Positions 7,817 to 18,930 are shown, counted from the stretch's first letter. The stretch: DNA of 52,172 nt from Paenibacillus aceti (GCF_003614185.1 NZ_KZ987724.1:5195554-5247725); one strand, 5' to 3'. Translations and numbers: made by a program. Notes: generated by a model not told the origin, from the sequence alone.

Positions 7817-7894
7817 GAAAAACGAACATTATTTTAAACGGATTTTACATTGTTCGTGTTTTAGTTGACATATGATGTTGGAGATTGTTAAACT
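7817..7894 (+). promoter_or_regulatory. pur operon promoter with two inverted PurBoxes
   Basis: A forward box, AAAACGAACATTAT, has its CGAA core at 7823-7826. A reverse box, ACATTGTTCGTGTTTT, has its core at 7853-7856. They flank an AT-rich spacer, as known for PurR operators of Bacillus, where PRPP relieves repression. Immediately downstream are a perfect TTGACA (7865-7870) and TAACT-like TAAACT (7889-7894) separated by 18 bp. The second box abuts the -35 element, so bound PurR would hinder RNA polymerase. Confidence 0.8.
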
Positions 7895-7930
7895 AGACAT
7901 AGAGAGGGCGAAGAATTCGCCCCGCACAAT

Positions 7931-8001
7931 CGCTCGTATAACCTTGGGAATATGGCCCGGGAGTCTCTACCCGATTACCGTAAATTATCGGACTACGAGT
8001 G
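7931..8001 (+). ncRNA. Purine riboswitch aptamer (guanine class)
   Basis: P1 pairs CGCTCGTA (7931-7938) with TACGAGTG (7994-8001). Conserved junction and loop blocks follow the known order: TATAACC, GGGAATATGGCCC, GTCTCTACCC, ACCGTAAATTATCGG and GACTAC. The pyrimidine after the last GA, which contacts the ligand, is C (GACTAC). That predicts guanine/hypoxanthine rather than adenine. A GGGCGAA-GAA-TTCGCCC hairpin (7907-7923) stands just before P1. Ligand binding should reduce expression of the pur genes. Confidence 0.93.
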
Positions 8002-8393
8002 AATACGTCATCTAGGTAGGTCATACCATTCTCCTTACGGATCATTGGAACAACGACATGCAGCATGCCGAGAACGGGTCTTGAGGATCTGACGATCCTT
8101 GCATGGGTTAATGAAGATGGGAATACGCCTTTTATGGGCTGAACCGCGGTGTGGCAAGGCCTAAGGGACGAATTAGCCACATTAGACATCATCATTAACA
8201 TCATCAAACCGAATGTTCTGGTTCCCGCAGACCGCAGAGGGGCGTATTCACTTTTGGTCCGGATTTCTTGGAAATACTTTGTTATTTCTTGGAGTTTCCT
8301 GGACTTTTTTTGTCTTTAAATATCTCTGGTGACGTGACACTAGTCGCATTACAGCAGAAAATATTACCTTATAAGAAGAAAGTAGGTTATAGA
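8002..8393 (+). promoter_or_regulatory. Long purE leader / expression platform
   Basis: The 392 bases between the aptamer and purE contain no convincing gene. GTGAATACG (7999-8007, starting inside the P1 3' strand) and GAATACGCC (8121-8129) are each perfectly complementary to GGCGTATTCAC (8241-8251), so the two compete for one partner. The second pairing is followed by ACTTTTGG, a weak terminator tail. Further local hairpins are AGGATC-TGAC-GATCCT (near 8086-8101) and a GTGGC/GCCAC stem (near 8151-8182). The switch to termination is inferred, not shown. Confidence 0.5.
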
Positions 8394-8897
8394 ATGTCAG
8401 CACAGGTTGCAGTGATCATGGGCAGCAAATCGGATTGGGACACGATGTCTCATGCTTGCGTCATTCTGGAGGAGCTTGGAGTCCCGTATGAGAAGAAGGT
8501 CGTCTCGGCGCACCGCACTCCGGACTTGATGTTCGAGTTCGCGGAGCAGGCTGCGGGACGTGGTATCAAGGTCATTATAGCTGGTGCTGGCGGGGCGGCT
8601 CATTTGCCCGGCATGGTTGCGGCCAAGACGACATTGCCCGTCATCGGTGTTCCGGTGAAATCCGCTGCGCTTAATGGACTTGATTCATTGCTGTCGATCG
8701 TGCAGATGCCTGGAGGCATCCCTGTTGCGACGGTAGCGATCGGCAAGGCGGGGGCTACCAATGCAGGTTTACTGGCGGCACAAATCCTCGGCGCCTTTGA
8801 TCCTGAGCTTGCGCAGCGTCTGGAGCAGCGGCGTGCCGCATTGCGCGATGCGGTCATCGAGACCAGCGATGAGCTGGTGTTGGAGGAACAGCAATAA
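8394..8897 (+). CDS. purE: N5-carboxyaminoimidazole ribonucleotide mutase
   Basis: A 167-residue class I PurE that moves the carboxyl group of N5-CAIR to C4 giving CAIR, step 6b of purine synthesis. [24 protein letters not shown] and the SAHRTPD motif with its catalytic His are visible, as are the Gly-rich [16 protein letters not shown] segment and the [19 protein letters not shown] core. The start is set at [15 protein letters not shown] by family comparison. The ribosome site in front is only a weak purine stretch. The stop overlaps the purK start by one base, so the two are translationally coupled. It is the first gene of the riboswitch-controlled operon. Confidence 0.97.
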   Translation: MSAQVAVIMGSKSDWDTMSHACVILEELGVPYEKKVVSAHRTPDLMFEFAEQAAGRGIKVIIAGAGGAAHLPGMVAAKTTLPVIGVPVKSAALNGLDSLLSIVQMPGGIPVATVAIGKAGATNAGLLAAQILGAFDPELAQRLEQRRAALRDAVIETSDELVLEEQQ

Positions 8898-10126
8898 TGG
8901 ATAAAATAATCTCGGAGCGTAAGGCCGCCACTGAACATGATACAGGACGGGTCATCCAGCCAGGTGCTACCATCGGCGTGCTTGGCGGAGGGCAGCTTGG
9001 CAGGATGATGGCACTCGCGGGAAGCAATCTGGGCTACCGCTTCATCGCGCTTGATCCGACGCCTGCTGCGCCGTGTGGTCAGGTCGCTGAGCAAATCGTA
9101 GCTTCCTATAGCGATAAGAAAGCGGCGAAGTTGCTCGCAGAACGATCGGATGTAATCACCTATGAATTCGAGAACGTCGATGCAGAAGTAGCGGCTCTGT
9201 TGGAAGAGCAATCGTATGTGCCACAAGGAGCTCATCTACTGTATACCACACAAAATCGTCTGCGAGAGAAGAAAGCGGTGGAAGCTGCGGGCGTGCGGGT
9301 GGCTCCCTATGCGGAGGTTAGAAGTGAAGCCGAACTGAGGATGGCTGTGAAGAAGCTCGGCTTGCCGAGCGTTCTGAAGACGGCGACCGGTGGTTATGAC
9401 GGCAAAGGGCAGTGGGTGATTCGCTCGGAAGAGGAAATTGTCACGGCCTATGCGGAGTTGAGTAAAGCTGGCACCGAGCTGGTACTGGAGCAATTCATCT
9501 CCTTTGAGAAGGAACTGTCGGTCATTGCCGCACGCAGCCCATGGGGCGAGATTAAGACATTTCCTGTTGCCGAGAACATTCACGTCGATAATATCCTGCA
9601 TGTATCGATCGTCCCGGCCCGAGTGGCCGAGTCAATCCAGCGCGAAGCGGAGCGGCTTGCCGCTCGTATCGCCGAATCGATGGGCGCAGTCGGCTTGCTG
9701 GCCGTGGAGATGTTCCTCACGAAGGACGGAGAGCTGTACGTGAATGAATTGGCGCCGCGGCCTCACAACTCCGGACATTATACGATGGAAGCCTGCAATA
9801 CCTCGCAGTTCGAGCAGCATGTCCGGGCGATATGCAATCTTCCACTCGGCGATCCTTCACTACGAACTCCTGTCGTAATGGTGAACATACTTGGGGAACA
9901 TATGGATAGTATCGTCCAGGCGATGACAACAGATCAGTGGCATAGTGAAGGTTCAGGTTCATCGAGCACGACTGGATTTGCCGTCATTCCGAAAGTACAC
10001 TTATATGGGAAGAGCGGTGCGGCACCTAAACGGAAGATGGGGCATATCAATTTGCTCTGTGAAGAGGTGTCGAACGGGCTCGATTGGATAGAGAAAACCA
10101 AAATATGGAGGAATCAACATTCATGA
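8897..10126 (+). CDS. purK: N5-carboxyaminoimidazole ribonucleotide synthase
   Basis: A 409-residue ATP-grasp enzyme that carboxylates AIR to N5-CAIR using ATP and bicarbonate. The N-terminal preATP-grasp fold contains [18 protein letters not shown]. The ATP-grasp core has [37 protein letters not shown] and the metal-binding [14 protein letters not shown]. Its first codon shares a base with the purE stop, and its last codons overlap the purB start by four bases. Compared with B. subtilis PurK it carries a short extra N-terminal stretch (about 20 residues) before the Rossmann motif. Confidence 0.97.
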   Translation: MDKIISERKAATEHDTGRVIQPGATIGVLGGGQLGRMMALAGSNLGYRFIALDPTPAAPCGQVAEQIVASYSDKKAAKLLAERSDVITYEFENVDAEVAALLEEQSYVPQGAHLLYTTQNRLREKKAVEAAGVRVAPYAEVRSEAELRMAVKKLGLPSVLKTATGGYDGKGQWVIRSEEEIVTAYAELSKAGTELVLEQFISFEKELSVIAARSPWGEIKTFPVAENIHVDNILHVSIVPARVAESIQREAERLAARIAESMGAVGLLAVEMFLTKDGELYVNELAPRPHNSGHYTMEACNTSQFEQHVRAICNLPLGDPSLRTPVVMVNILGEHMDSIVQAMTTDQWHSEGSGSSSTTGFAVIPKVHLYGKSGAAPKRKMGHINLLCEEVSNGLDWIEKTKIWRNQHS

Positions 10127-11424
10127 TTGAACGTTATAGCAGACCGGAAATGAGAGCGATCTGGACGGAGGAGAATAAATTCAAGGCCTGGCTGGAGGTT
10201 GAGCTATGCGCTTGTGAAGCTTGGTCCGAGCTAGGTGTCATTCCTAAGGAAGATGTAGAACAACTGCGGAAGAACGCTTCGTTTGATATGAACCGGATCT
10301 ATGAAATTGAGCAGGAGACACGGCATGACGTCATTGCATTTACACGGGCTGTCTCTGAGACATTGGGTGCGGAGCGGAAATGGGTTCATTACGGGCTGAC
10401 CTCGACGGACGTCGTTGACACAGCTCTCGGCTATTTGTTGAAGCAGGCCAATGAAATCCTGGAACGGGATATTGTTAACTTTATTGAGATTTTACGTGAT
10501 AAGGCGCTGGCCTATAAAGATACGCCGATGATGGGACGGACGCATGGGGTGCATGCCGAACCAACGACCTTTGGATTAAAAATGGCGCTCTGGCACGAAG
10601 AGATGAAACGCAATCTGGAGCGCTTCCGCCACGCGGCAGACAATGTGCAATACGGCAAAATTTCCGGTGCTGTAGGAACCTATGCGAATATCGACCCTTC
10701 AGTTGAACAATTCGTCTGCAAGAAGCTGGGGACGAAGGCCGCTCCAATCTCGACACAGACACTGCAACGCGACCGCCATGCTGAATATATGGCAACGCTG
10801 GCTTTGATCGCGACCTCGCTCGACAAATTCGCTACCGAGATCCGCGCATTGCAGAAGAGTGAGTTCCGTGAGGTGGAGGAAGCCTTCGCCAAAGGGCAAA
10901 AGGGCTCCTCAGCGATGCCGCATAAGCGTAACCCGATCGGCTGCGAGAATATCTCCGGCTTGTCCCGTGTCATCCGCGGTCATATGATCTCCGCTTATGA
11001 GAACGTGACGCTCTGGCACGAACGCGACATCTCGCATTCCTCGGTCGAGCGGGTCATTCTTCCCGATGCGACGATGCTGCTAAACTACATGCTGAACCGC
11101 TTCGGTAATATTGTGAAGAATCTGACAGTATTCCCTGAGAATATGAAGCGCAACATGGAGCGGACTTATGGCGTACCGTTCTCCGGCCGCGTCATGACGA
11201 AGCTGATCGATAAAGGCTTTAGCCGCGAGCAGGCCTATGATACGGTTCAGCCGCGGGCGATGCAGGCTTGGGAGACGCAGCGTCATTTCCGCGACATTAT
11301 CGAGGAGACGCCGGAGATTACTGCGGTGTTAAGCAAGGAAGAGATCGAGGATGCGTTCAACCCGGCTTGGCATTTGAAGCATGTCGATACGATCTTCCGC
11401 AAGCTCGGCTTAATTGAAGGTTAA
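10123..11424 (+). CDS. purB: Adenylosuccinate lyase
   Basis: A 433-residue lyase of the fumarase/aspartase superfamily. It cleaves fumarate from SAICAR (step 8) and from adenylosuccinate on the AMP branch. Conserved features include [30 protein letters not shown] with a catalytic His, and the mobile signature loop [23 protein letters not shown] with the catalytic Ser. The ATG at 10123 overlaps the purK stop and is preceded by GGAGG, so this start is preferred over an in-frame ATG 39 bases upstream. Length equals the Bacillus enzyme. Confidence 0.97.
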   Translation: MIERYSRPEMRAIWTEENKFKAWLEVELCACEAWSELGVIPKEDVEQLRKNASFDMNRIYEIEQETRHDVIAFTRAVSETLGAERKWVHYGLTSTDVVDTALGYLLKQANEILERDIVNFIEILRDKALAYKDTPMMGRTHGVHAEPTTFGLKMALWHEEMKRNLERFRHAADNVQYGKISGAVGTYANIDPSVEQFVCKKLGTKAAPISTQTLQRDRHAEYMATLALIATSLDKFATEIRALQKSEFREVEEAFAKGQKGSSAMPHKRNPIGCENISGLSRVIRGHMISAYENVTLWHERDISHSSVERVILPDATMLLNYMLNRFGNIVKNLTVFPENMKRNMERTYGVPFSGRVMTKLIDKGFSREQAYDTVQPRAMQAWETQRHFRDIIEETPEITAVLSKEEIEDAFNPAWHLKHVDTIFRKLGLIEG

Positions 11425-11487
11425 GGGAAGCTCATCGCCTCGTACAGGGGCTTAATCGATAGCGCCGGTTGACTATAGATGTTGAAC

Positions 11488-11527
11488 TAGAGGGTAAGGG
11501 ACTTGGCTGCCTGCTCCCAAACCCTCA
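11488..11527 (+). other. Stem-loop in the purB-purC gap
   Basis: GAGGGT...GGGA pairs with TCCC...ACCCTC (to 11526) within the 155-bp purB-purC spacer. No T tract follows, so it is not a typical terminator. It may affect mRNA stability or processing between the two genes. Confidence 0.4.
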
Positions 11528-11579
11528 TTGAGTTGGACGAATATGGACAGCGGGCGCGCCACTAAGGAGGACAGTGAAT

Positions 11580-12476
11580 ATGTCAGCAAGAGCTATTTCT
11601 ACGGCGGAGGGCCTCGTAAATGCCCCACTGCTGTACAAAGGTAAGGTTCGCGAACTGTATGATCTGAGCGAGCACTACTTAATCGTTGTGACCGATCGAA
11701 TTTCCGCTTTTGACTATGTGCTTGAACCGGCCGTGCCTGATAAGGGTAATGTTCTGAACCGGCTCAGCACCTTCTGGTTTGAACAGACTGCGGAATTGAT
11801 GGAGAACCATGTCGTGCATACCGATATTGAATTGCTAGGTGATGTGATCAGCGAAGAGAATAAAGATATTTTGCGCAAAAGAGTGATGGTTACTCGCGAG
11901 GCACAGCGCATCGATATCGAATGTGTGGTGCGTGGTTATGTTACCGGCGGGGGCTGGCGGCAGTATCAGAAGAACGGGGAGATCAATGGCATCTCGCTTC
12001 CAGCAGGCTTGCGGATGAATGATCAATTGCCAGAGCCGATCTTTACGCCCGCAGCCAAGAATGATGTAGGCCATGATGAGGATATCTCGTTCGAGGTGAT
12101 GGCGGATAAGGTCGGAGCCGAACTCGCAGAGCAATTGCGCAGCCGCAGTCTGGAACTGTATGCCTTCGCTCGCGACTTCTGCGAGCAGCGCGATATCATA
12201 CTTGCCGATTGCAAGCTGGAATTCGGCTTGATCGACGGCAAGCTGATCTTGATCGACGAGATTTTCACGCCGGATGCCTCACGTTTCTGGGCCAAAGAGA
12301 AATATGCACTCGACGTTGATATCGACAGTATGGATAAAGAGCCGGTGCGCAATTATCTGGCCCATTCCGACTGGGATAAGAATAGTCAGCCCGATCCGTT
12401 GCCGGCGTCGGTTGTCGAGGAGACTTCGCGCCGCTATCGCGAGATATACTCTCGTATTACCGGGCAGGAGCTATAG
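11580..12476 (+). CDS. purC: Phosphoribosylaminoimidazole-succinocarboxamide synthase
   Basis: A 298-residue SAICAR synthetase, joining CAIR and aspartate with ATP. LLYKGKVRELYDLSEHYLIVVTDRISAFD is the family N terminus with the ATP-binding Lys. The second half has the VRGYVTGGGWRQYQK motif and LIDEIFTPDASRFW. The length is that of the long PurC type (about 300) rather than the short type of about 240 in B. subtilis. The ATG at 11580 lies nine bases after AAGGAGG (11564-11570). A GTG at 11574 is too close to that site. Confidence 0.96.
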   Translation: MSARAISTAEGLVNAPLLYKGKVRELYDLSEHYLIVVTDRISAFDYVLEPAVPDKGNVLNRLSTFWFEQTAELMENHVVHTDIELLGDVISEENKDILRKRVMVTREAQRIDIECVVRGYVTGGGWRQYQKNGEINGISLPAGLRMNDQLPEPIFTPAAKNDVGHDEDISFEVMADKVGAELAEQLRSRSLELYAFARDFCEQRDIILADCKLEFGLIDGKLILIDEIFTPDASRFWAKEKYALDVDIDSMDKEPVRNYLAHSDWDKNSQPDPLPASVVEETSRRYREIYSRITGQEL

Positions 12477-12574
12477 AACTAATATTTTCTATCATCCTGT
12501 GTTTCAAGCTTTTGTATTCATAGAGCAGTTCAAAAAGTAACCCAATACAAACCCTTAGGAGGAACATGAGAGAT

Positions 12575-12820
12575 ATGTTGAAAGCGAAGGTCTATGTCAC
12601 CATCAAGCAAAGCGTACTTGATCCGCAGGGAGTGGCCGTGCAAGGTGCACTGCATTCTATGGGATTCCACGAAGTGGGAAGCGTTCGTATCGGCAAGTAT
12701 ATGGAACTCCAGCTTGACACGGAAGATCGCTTCGAAGCCGAGGCTCGCGTAAAGGCGATGTGTGAGAAGCTTCTGGCGAATACAGTCGTAGAAGACTACC
12801 GCTTTGAATTGGAGGGCTAA
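12575..12820 (+). CDS. purS: FGAM synthase subunit PurS
   Basis: An 81-residue subunit of the three-protein formylglycinamidine synthase of Firmicutes. It bridges PurL and PurQ and helps channel ammonia. The sequence matches the family throughout: KVYVTIKQSVLDPQGVAVQ, RIGKYMELQL and MCEKLLANTVVEDYRFE. The start at MLKAKVYV agrees with homologues; an in-frame ATG at 12566 sits only three bases from AGGAGG (12557-12562). It ends three bases before purQ. Confidence 0.95.
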   Translation: MLKAKVYVTIKQSVLDPQGVAVQGALHSMGFHEVGSVRIGKYMELQLDTEDRFEAEARVKAMCEKLLANTVVEDYRFELEG

Positions 12821-12823
12821 TTC

Positions 12824-13513
12824 ATGAAATTCGCAGTACTCGTATTTCCCGGTTCCAACTGTGACATCGACTGCTACAAAGCGGTGGAGGATACATTAGG
12901 CGAACCTGTTGATTATGTATGGCATACCGCTACGGATTTATCCGCCTATGATTGTATTCTGGTTCCGGGCGGTTTCTCATATGGTGATTATCTGCGCTGC
13001 GGCGCGATTTCCCGCTTTGCTCCAGTAATGGCTGAGGTGGCCAAAGCGGCAGAGGCTGGCAAGTTCGTACTCGGTATTTGCAACGGATTCCAGATTTTGA
13101 CGGAGGCGGGGCTGCTGCCAGGAACACTGCGCCGTAATATGTCGCTGAAGTTCCGCTGCCATGACACGCTGCTGCGGGTTGAGAATAATGGCAATCCGTT
13201 CACGAAGGAGTATGCGCTTGGCGAGGAGATTAACATTCCAATCGCTCATGGGGAAGGCAATTATTATTGTGATGAGACGACTCTCGCGAAGCTGCAGGCG
13301 AACGGGCAAATTATTTTCCGCTATGTGAATAATCCGAATGGCTCGCTGGATGATATCGCAGGTATTTCCAATGAACGCGGTAATGTGGTCGGCATGATGC
13401 CGCATCCAGAGCGTGCCGTTAGCAGTCTGCTTGGATCAGAGGATGGCAAGAAAATGTTCACATCGATATTGAAGACTTGGAGGGATCAGCATGAGTCAGC
13501 AAGTGTCCGCTAA
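12824..13513 (+). CDS. purQ: FGAM synthase glutaminase subunit PurQ
   Basis: A 229-residue class I glutamine amidotransferase that releases ammonia for PurL. The nucleophile elbow GICNGFQ contains the catalytic Cys, and MPHPERA near the C terminus carries the His-Glu pair. The [15 protein letters not shown] oxyanion segment is intact. The 3' end overlaps purL by 23 bases, so the two are tightly coupled. Confidence 0.97.
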   Translation: MKFAVLVFPGSNCDIDCYKAVEDTLGEPVDYVWHTATDLSAYDCILVPGGFSYGDYLRCGAISRFAPVMAEVAKAAEAGKFVLGICNGFQILTEAGLLPGTLRRNMSLKFRCHDTLLRVENNGNPFTKEYALGEEINIPIAHGEGNYYCDETTLAKLQANGQIIFRYVNNPNGSLDDIAGISNERGNVVGMMPHPERAVSSLLGSEDGKKMFTSILKTWRDQHESASVR

Positions 13514-15737
13514 GGAACCGAATGCAGAGCAAATCGCGGAGCAGCAAATTTATAAGCAAATGGGCGTTTCGGATAGCGAGTATGAACTGATCTGCGGGTT
13601 TCTCGGCCGTAAACCAAACTATACGGAGATCGGCGTGTTCAGCGTCATGTGGTCGGAGCACTGCGCGTACAAGAACTCCAAGCCGCTGCTGAGAAGATTT
13701 CCGACAAGCGGCCCGCGCGTATTGATGGGTCCCGGGGAAGGTGCAGGGATCGTTGATATCGGCGACAATCAGGCAGTTGTTTTCAAAATTGAAAGTCATA
13801 ACCACCCTTCGGCTGTAGAACCTTATCAAGGTGCGGCAACTGGAGTGGGCGGCATTATTCGCGATATTTTCTCGATGGGGGCCAGACCGATCGCTTCTCT
13901 GAACTCTCTGCGGTTCGGTAAGCTGGAGAGTGACCGCGTTAAATATTTGTTCGAACACGTGGTATCCGGGATTGCTGGTTACGGCAACTGTATCGGGATT
14001 CCGACGGTTGGGGGCGAGGTCGTCTTCGACGAATCCTATGACGGCAATCCGCTCGTGAATGCGATGTGTGTCGGCTTGATCGATCATGATAAAATCCAGC
14101 GCGGTGTCGCCAAGGGCGTAGGTAACCCGGTGTTCTATGTGGGTCCGCCAACAGGCCGCGATGGGATTCATGGCGCGACCTTCGCCTCCGAGGAACTGAC
14201 TGAGGAGTCAGAAGCGAAGCGGACGGCGGTACAGGTCGGCGATCCGTTCATGGAGAAGCTGGTAATGGAAGCTTGTCTGGAACTGATCGATACGGGCATC
14301 GTGCTCGGTATTCAGGATATGGGGGCGGCGGGCCTTACTTGCTCTAGCGCGGAGATGGCTAGTAAAGCCGGCAATGGTCTGGAGTTGTACCTGGACGCAG
14401 TCCCGCAGCGAGAGGAAGGCATGACGGCTTATGAAATGATGCTGTCGGAGTCGCAGGAACGGATGCTGTTCGTGGTAGAGCCGAAGGATGAAGCTCAGGC
14501 GCGAGAGATCTTTGAGCGCTGGGGCGTGATTTGCGCCAAGGTCGGTAAAGTTACCGATGACGGTCGTCTGAAGCTGATTCATCACGGCGAGGTTGTTGGT
14601 GATATGCCAGTGACAGCGCTGGTTGATGAATGTCCTATCTATAATAAACCATCTAGCGTACCTGCTTACTATGAAGAGAATGCAAATATAGATACTTTAA
14701 GATATGAAGAGGTTCGTGATTTGAACGGTGCCTTGGATCAAGTGTTATCTTCGCCTTCTGTAGCCAGCAAGGCTTGGGTTTATAACCAATACGACTACAT
14801 GGTGCGTACGAGTACGGCGGTGCGTCCGGGTTCAGACGCTGCCGTCGTAACGGTGCATGGAACACGCAAGGCACTGGCTATGACGACGGACTGTAACGGA
14901 CGGTTCGTGTATCTCGATCCTGAGATCGGCGGCAAGATCGCGGTGAGTGAAGCAGCGCGCAATATCGTCTGCTCCGGCGCAGAGCCGCTGGCGATTACGG
15001 ATAACCTGAACTTCGGTAGCCCGGAGAAGCCGGATATTTTCTGGCAGATGGAGAAAGCGGTCGATGGGATGGCAGAAGCCTGCCGCGTATTGGATACTCC
15101 GGTCATCGGCGGGAATGTCAGTCTCTATAACGAGAATTCCAAAGGTGCGATTTATCCGACACCAGTGGTCGGCATGGTCGGTCTGGTACATGATACGGAT
15201 CATATTACGACCCAAGGCTTCAAAAATGAGGGCGATGTTGTACTTCTGCTTGGTGACACTTACGGAGAACTGGGCGGCAGCGAATTCCAGGCGGTTGTGC
15301 ATGGAGTTACGGAAGGACGTCCGCCGCAGCTTGATTTAAATAAGGAAAAATCACTGATTAACGCGGTTCTTAAGGCAACGCAGAGCGGGCTCGTTCAATC
15401 AGCTCATGACCTCTCTGAAGGCGGCCTTGCTGTCGCACTGGCAGAATCCTGCATCAGCGGCGGTTTGGGCGCTCAAGTGGAGCTGCATGCATCGGATCTG
15501 CGAGCCGATATCGCGCTATTCAGTGAGTCCCAATCACGCATCCTACTCTCGGCTTCGCCAAATCAAGCGGATGAGCTAGAACAGCTGATCATTCAGCACG
15601 GTGTGCCAGTGCGGGTAATCGGGCGCGTGGAAGGCAAGGATCTTGTCATTCATGCAGGCGGTGCTGCTGTGGTGAATAGACCTGTACAAGAGCTGAAGCA
15701 GGTCTGGGAGGATGTCATTCCATGTCTAATGAAATGA
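13491..15737 (+). CDS. purL: FGAM synthase large subunit PurL
   Basis: A 748-residue small-type PurL that converts FGAR to FGAM with ATP and ammonia from PurQ. Two PurM-like halves are visible. The first has [15 protein letters not shown], the nucleotide-binding [20 protein letters not shown] and [14 protein letters not shown]. The second has [16 protein letters not shown] and [17 protein letters not shown]. The ATG at 13491 is inside purQ and follows GGAGGG. The end overlaps purF by 16 bases. Confidence 0.97.
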   Translation: MSQQVSAKEPNAEQIAEQQIYKQMGVSDSEYELICGFLGRKPNYTEIGVFSVMWSEHCAYKNSKPLLRRFPTSGPRVLMGPGEGAGIVDIGDNQAVVFKIESHNHPSAVEPYQGAATGVGGIIRDIFSMGARPIASLNSLRFGKLESDRVKYLFEHVVSGIAGYGNCIGIPTVGGEVVFDESYDGNPLVNAMCVGLIDHDKIQRGVAKGVGNPVFYVGPPTGRDGIHGATFASEELTEESEAKRTAVQVGDPFMEKLVMEACLELIDTGIVLGIQDMGAAGLTCSSAEMASKAGNGLELYLDAVPQREEGMTAYEMMLSESQERMLFVVEPKDEAQAREIFERWGVICAKVGKVTDDGRLKLIHHGEVVGDMPVTALVDECPIYNKPSSVPAYYEENANIDTLRYEEVRDLNGALDQVLSSPSVASKAWVYNQYDYMVRTSTAVRPGSDAAVVTVHGTRKALAMTTDCNGRFVYLDPEIGGKIAVSEAARNIVCSGAEPLAITDNLNFGSPEKPDIFWQMEKAVDGMAEACRVLDTPVIGGNVSLYNENSKGAIYPTPVVGMVGLVHDTDHITTQGFKNEGDVVLLLGDTYGELGGSEFQAVVHGVTEGRPPQLDLNKEKSLINAVLKATQSGLVQSAHDLSEGGLAVALAESCISGGLGAQVELHASDLRADIALFSESQSRILLSASPNQADELEQLIIQHGVPVRVIGRVEGKDLVIHAGGAAVVNRPVQELKQVWEDVIPCLMK

Positions 15738-17194
15738 TGCCTTTCTGGACAGGTGATTATTACAATGAGGGCAGCGGCCGTGACGGCATATTCGACAAAT
15801 TAAAAGAGGAATGCGGCGTGTTCGGGGTGTTTGGTCATCCCGAGGCCGCTTCCTTATCTTATTACGGTTTGCACGCGCTGCAGCATCGTGGGGAAGAGAG
15901 CGCCGGGCTCTGTGTGACGAATGGAACAGAGTTCAATTATCACCGCGGGATGGGGCTAGTCAAGGAAGTATTTGACCGTGACAAGCTGTCTTCCTTGCAG
16001 GGAGAGTGCTCGATCGGCCATGTCCGCTATTCGACAAGCGGGGATAGCCGGCTGACGAATGCTCAGCCGCTTATTTTCAAGTATCGCGATGGCGATCTTG
16101 CGGTGGCGACGAACGGCAATATCGTCAACGCTCCGAAGATTCGCCGCGAGCTGGAGCAGTCCGGCTCGATCTTCCAGACAACAAGCGATACGGAAGTGAT
16201 CGCTCATCTGATCGCCCGTTCCTCGAAGGAATTCGTGGAGGCGGCGAAGGATGCGCTCAGCCAGTTGGTCGGCGGGTTCGCCTTCCTGTTGATGACGAAT
16301 GACAAGCTGCTCGTCGCCAGTGATCCGAACGGGCTGCGACCTATCTCGATGGCTCGCCTTGGCGATGCTTATCTGTTCTCGTCCGAGACCTGTGCCTTTG
16401 AGGTTGTCGGGGCTGAGATTATTCGCGACATCCGTCCTGGTGAATTGCTGGTGCTGGATGCGAAGGGTCTGCGTGAAGACCGATACGCTGAACCGCAGCG
16501 CAAAGCGCTGTGCGCGATGGAGTATATCTACTTCGCTCGACCGGATAGTGATCTGAACGGCTCGAATCTGCATTCTGCCCGCAAGCGGATGGGCCAGATG
16601 ATGGCTCAGGAGTCTTTTGTCGATGCGGATGTCGTTACCGGCGTGCCGGATTCAAGCATCTCTGCGGCGATAGGCTATGCGGAGCAGACCGGGATTCCGT
16701 ACGAGCTTGGCTTGATCAAGAATAAATATACGGGCCGGACCTTTATCCAGCCTAGTCAAGAGCTGCGCGAGCTTGGTGTAAAAATGAAGCTTAGCGCGGT
16801 ACGCCGCGTTGTAGAGGGCAAGCGTGTCGTGATGATCGATGATTCGATTGTGCGCGGAACGACCTCTCGGCGGATTGTAAATTTGCTTCGCGAAGCGGGC
16901 GCAACCGAGGTTCATGTCCGCATTACCTCACCACCATTCAAGAATCCATGCTTCTATGGGATCGATACGCCGGATCGCGGCGAACTGATCGCTTCCTCTC
17001 GGTCCATCGAGGAGATGCGGCGGGAGATCAATGCTGATTCGCTGGAATTCCTCAGTGCGGAAGGCCTGATTCAGGCGGTTGGCGGCGACAATAAGGATGA
17101 CTATAAAGGCGGCATGTGTATGGCCTGCTTCGACAATGACTACCCTACACGCACCGACTTTAATGGTGAAGAGAAGTACGGCTGTATTAGTTAG
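15722..17194 (+). CDS. purF: Amidophosphoribosyltransferase
   Basis: A 490-residue first enzyme of the pathway, making phosphoribosylamine from PRPP and glutamine. The N-terminal Ntn glutaminase has its nucleophile Cys at position 31 ([12 protein letters not shown]), so an unusually long 30-residue propeptide must be removed. The PRPP-binding loop [16 protein letters not shown] is intact. Cysteines matching the iron-sulfur ligands of the B. subtilis enzyme are present ([28 protein letters not shown]), so oxygen-sensitive cluster-dependent stability is expected. The start lies within purL after a GGGAGGATG site. Confidence 0.96.
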   Translation: MSNEMMPFWTGDYYNEGSGRDGIFDKLKEECGVFGVFGHPEAASLSYYGLHALQHRGEESAGLCVTNGTEFNYHRGMGLVKEVFDRDKLSSLQGECSIGHVRYSTSGDSRLTNAQPLIFKYRDGDLAVATNGNIVNAPKIRRELEQSGSIFQTTSDTEVIAHLIARSSKEFVEAAKDALSQLVGGFAFLLMTNDKLLVASDPNGLRPISMARLGDAYLFSSETCAFEVVGAEIIRDIRPGELLVLDAKGLREDRYAEPQRKALCAMEYIYFARPDSDLNGSNLHSARKRMGQMMAQESFVDADVVTGVPDSSISAAIGYAEQTGIPYELGLIKNKYTGRTFIQPSQELRELGVKMKLSAVRRVVEGKRVVMIDDSIVRGTTSRRIVNLLREAGATEVHVRITSPPFKNPCFYGIDTPDRGELIASSRSIEEMRREINADSLEFLSAEGLIQAVGGDNKDDYKGGMCMACFDNDYPTRTDFNGEEKYGCIS

Positions 17195-17248
17195 TAGTGT
17201 GATTAATGATGTGAAATATCAAATCAAGTTATAAGGAGTGTTTCCTTC

Positions 17249-18292
17249 GTGTCAGAAGCATATAAGAACGCCGGGGTGGACATCGCGGCCGGCAATGAAG
17301 CGGTAGAACGGATGAAGAAGCACGTCAAACGGACGTTCCGTCCGGAGGTCATGACCGATCTGGGTGGGTTCGGCGCTTTATTCGGCTTGAACAAGGATAA
17401 ATATGAGGAGCCGGTGCTCGTCTCGGGAACCGATGGTGTGGGAACGAAGCTGAAGATTGCCTTTGCGATGGATAAGCATGACACGATTGGCATCGACGCG
17501 GTGGCGATGTGTGTGAACGACGTCGTTGTTCAAGGCGCGGAGCCGTTATTCTTCCTCGATTATCTGGCCTGCGATAAGGTGGTACCAGCCAAAATCGAAG
17601 CGATCGTTGCCGGAATTGCCGAGGGCTGTCATGAATCCGGCTGTGCGCTGATCGGCGGAGAAACCGCTGAGATGCCGGGCATGTACGCAGAAGGTGAATA
17701 TGATATCGCTGGATTTACCGTAGGCGTTGTGGATAAAAGTAAAATTGTGAACGGCAGTCAGATCGCTTCTGGTGATGTAGTGCTCGGCCTCACTTCCAGT
17801 GGAGTTCACAGCAATGGCTTCTCGCTGGTGCGCAAGCTGTTATTAGAAGATGGCAGTTACGGTTTGCAGGATGAAGTGACGGAGCTAGGTGGTGCGAAGC
17901 TAGGTGATGTATTGCTTACGCCAACGAAGCTGTATGTGAAGCCTGTGCTTGCCTTACTGGAGAAGGTACAGGTGAAGGGCATGGCCCATATTACTGGCGG
18001 TGGCTTCATCGAGAATATTCCGCGCGTACTGCCGGAAGGAGTTAATGTAGAAGTCGATTACGGCTCCTGGCCGATTCAACCAATCTTCTCCCTGCTTCAG
18101 CAGCAAGGCAATGTCAGCAACCGTGATATGTTCACGACCTTCAATATGGGGATCGGTCTGGTGATTGTCGTTGCCGCGGATCAGGCAGAAGCTGCTCTTG
18201 CCGCACTTCGTGCTGCTGGAGAACAACCGTATACCATCGGCCGAGTTACTGAAGGCAATCGGGAAGTGACCTTCAAGGGAGTCGAAATCTGA
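17249..18292 (+). CDS. purM: Phosphoribosylformylglycinamidine cyclo-ligase
   Basis: A 347-residue AIR synthetase closing the imidazole ring from FGAM with ATP. It begins at GTG, about nine bases after AAGGAGTG. The motifs [49 protein letters not shown] and [16 protein letters not shown] identify it. The last base of its stop codon is the first base of the purN start, giving translational coupling. Confidence 0.97.
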   Translation: MSEAYKNAGVDIAAGNEAVERMKKHVKRTFRPEVMTDLGGFGALFGLNKDKYEEPVLVSGTDGVGTKLKIAFAMDKHDTIGIDAVAMCVNDVVVQGAEPLFFLDYLACDKVVPAKIEAIVAGIAEGCHESGCALIGGETAEMPGMYAEGEYDIAGFTVGVVDKSKIVNGSQIASGDVVLGLTSSGVHSNGFSLVRKLLLEDGSYGLQDEVTELGGAKLGDVLLTPTKLYVKPVLALLEKVQVKGMAHITGGGFIENIPRVLPEGVNVEVDYGSWPIQPIFSLLQQQGNVSNRDMFTTFNMGIGLVIVVAADQAEAALAALRAAGEQPYTIGRVTEGNREVTFKGVEI

Positions 18293-18909
18293 TGGCTTCA
18301 GCTCTTCGAATTGCCGTATTTGCTTCAGGTCAGGGAAGTAACTTTCAGACGCTGGTAGAGGCGACACAGAGCGGAAGGATCGATGCCGAGATCGTGTTGC
18401 TGGTCAGCGATAAGGCGAAGGCACCGGTTGTCGAACGAGCCCACAAGGCTGGCGTAGACAGCTATGTATTCAACCCGAAGGCTTATGCGAAGCGCGAGGA
18501 TTATGAGCTGGAGATTGCCGCTGAGTTGGAGCGCAGGCAGGTCGATTTGGTGGTTCTGGCCGGTTATATGCGTCTGCTGACGCCGGTCATGGTCGATCGG
18601 TATGCGGGGAGAATGATTAATATTCATCCTTCGCTACTGCCAGCTTTTCCGGGTAAGGATGCGATTGGACAGGCTTGGAATTATGGGGTCAAAATAACCG
18701 GCATTACCGTCCATCTGGTAGACGGAGGCATGGATACTGGTGCTGTCATCGCCCAGAAAGCGGTTGAGATCAGGAACGAGGATAGTCGGGAATCCCTGGA
18801 AGAGAGGATTCACGCCGCCGAGAAGGAACTGTACCCAGAGGTCGTCTCATGGTTCGCCAAAGGACGGGTTCATGTTGAAGGCCGCAAGGTATCAATTTTA
18901 CAGAAATAA
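18292..18909 (+). CDS. purN: Phosphoribosylglycinamide formyltransferase
   Basis: A 205-residue folate-dependent GAR transformylase using 10-formyl-THF. It shows [17 protein letters not shown] (phosphate loop), [13 protein letters not shown], the catalytic Asn-Ile-His in [16 protein letters not shown], and [15 protein letters not shown] with the catalytic Asp. It overlaps purM by one base. No separate ribosome site is needed with that overlap. Confidence 0.96.
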   Translation: MASALRIAVFASGQGSNFQTLVEATQSGRIDAEIVLLVSDKAKAPVVERAHKAGVDSYVFNPKAYAKREDYELEIAAELERRQVDLVVLAGYMRLLTPVMVDRYAGRMINIHPSLLPAFPGKDAIGQAWNYGVKITGITVHLVDGGMDTGAVIAQKAVEIRNEDSRESLEERIHAAEKELYPEVVSWFAKGRVHVEGRKVSILQK

Positions 18910-18930
18910 TGGTTGTCATCAATGTAATTT

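Noticed and set aside
8112-8166. Leader peptide starting MKMGIRLLWAEP in the pur leader
   Set aside because: There is no Shine-Dalgarno site in front of it, and its codons overlap a predicted long-range pairing segment.
7893-8207. Minus-strand open frame of 104 codons over the pur leader
   Set aside because: It overlaps the riboswitch aptamer, has a Met-rich artificial start and no ribosome site.
8010-8240. Second aptamer of the ykkC/PRPP type in the pur leader
   Set aside because: Although guanine-PRPP tandem switches are known, the conserved GGUCCGAGAG-like and GGGAUAAAAG-like blocks are not present.
13458-14171. Minus-strand open frame of 237 codons opposite purL
   Set aside because: It is opposite an intact, strongly conserved purL coding region and has no recognisable protein features.
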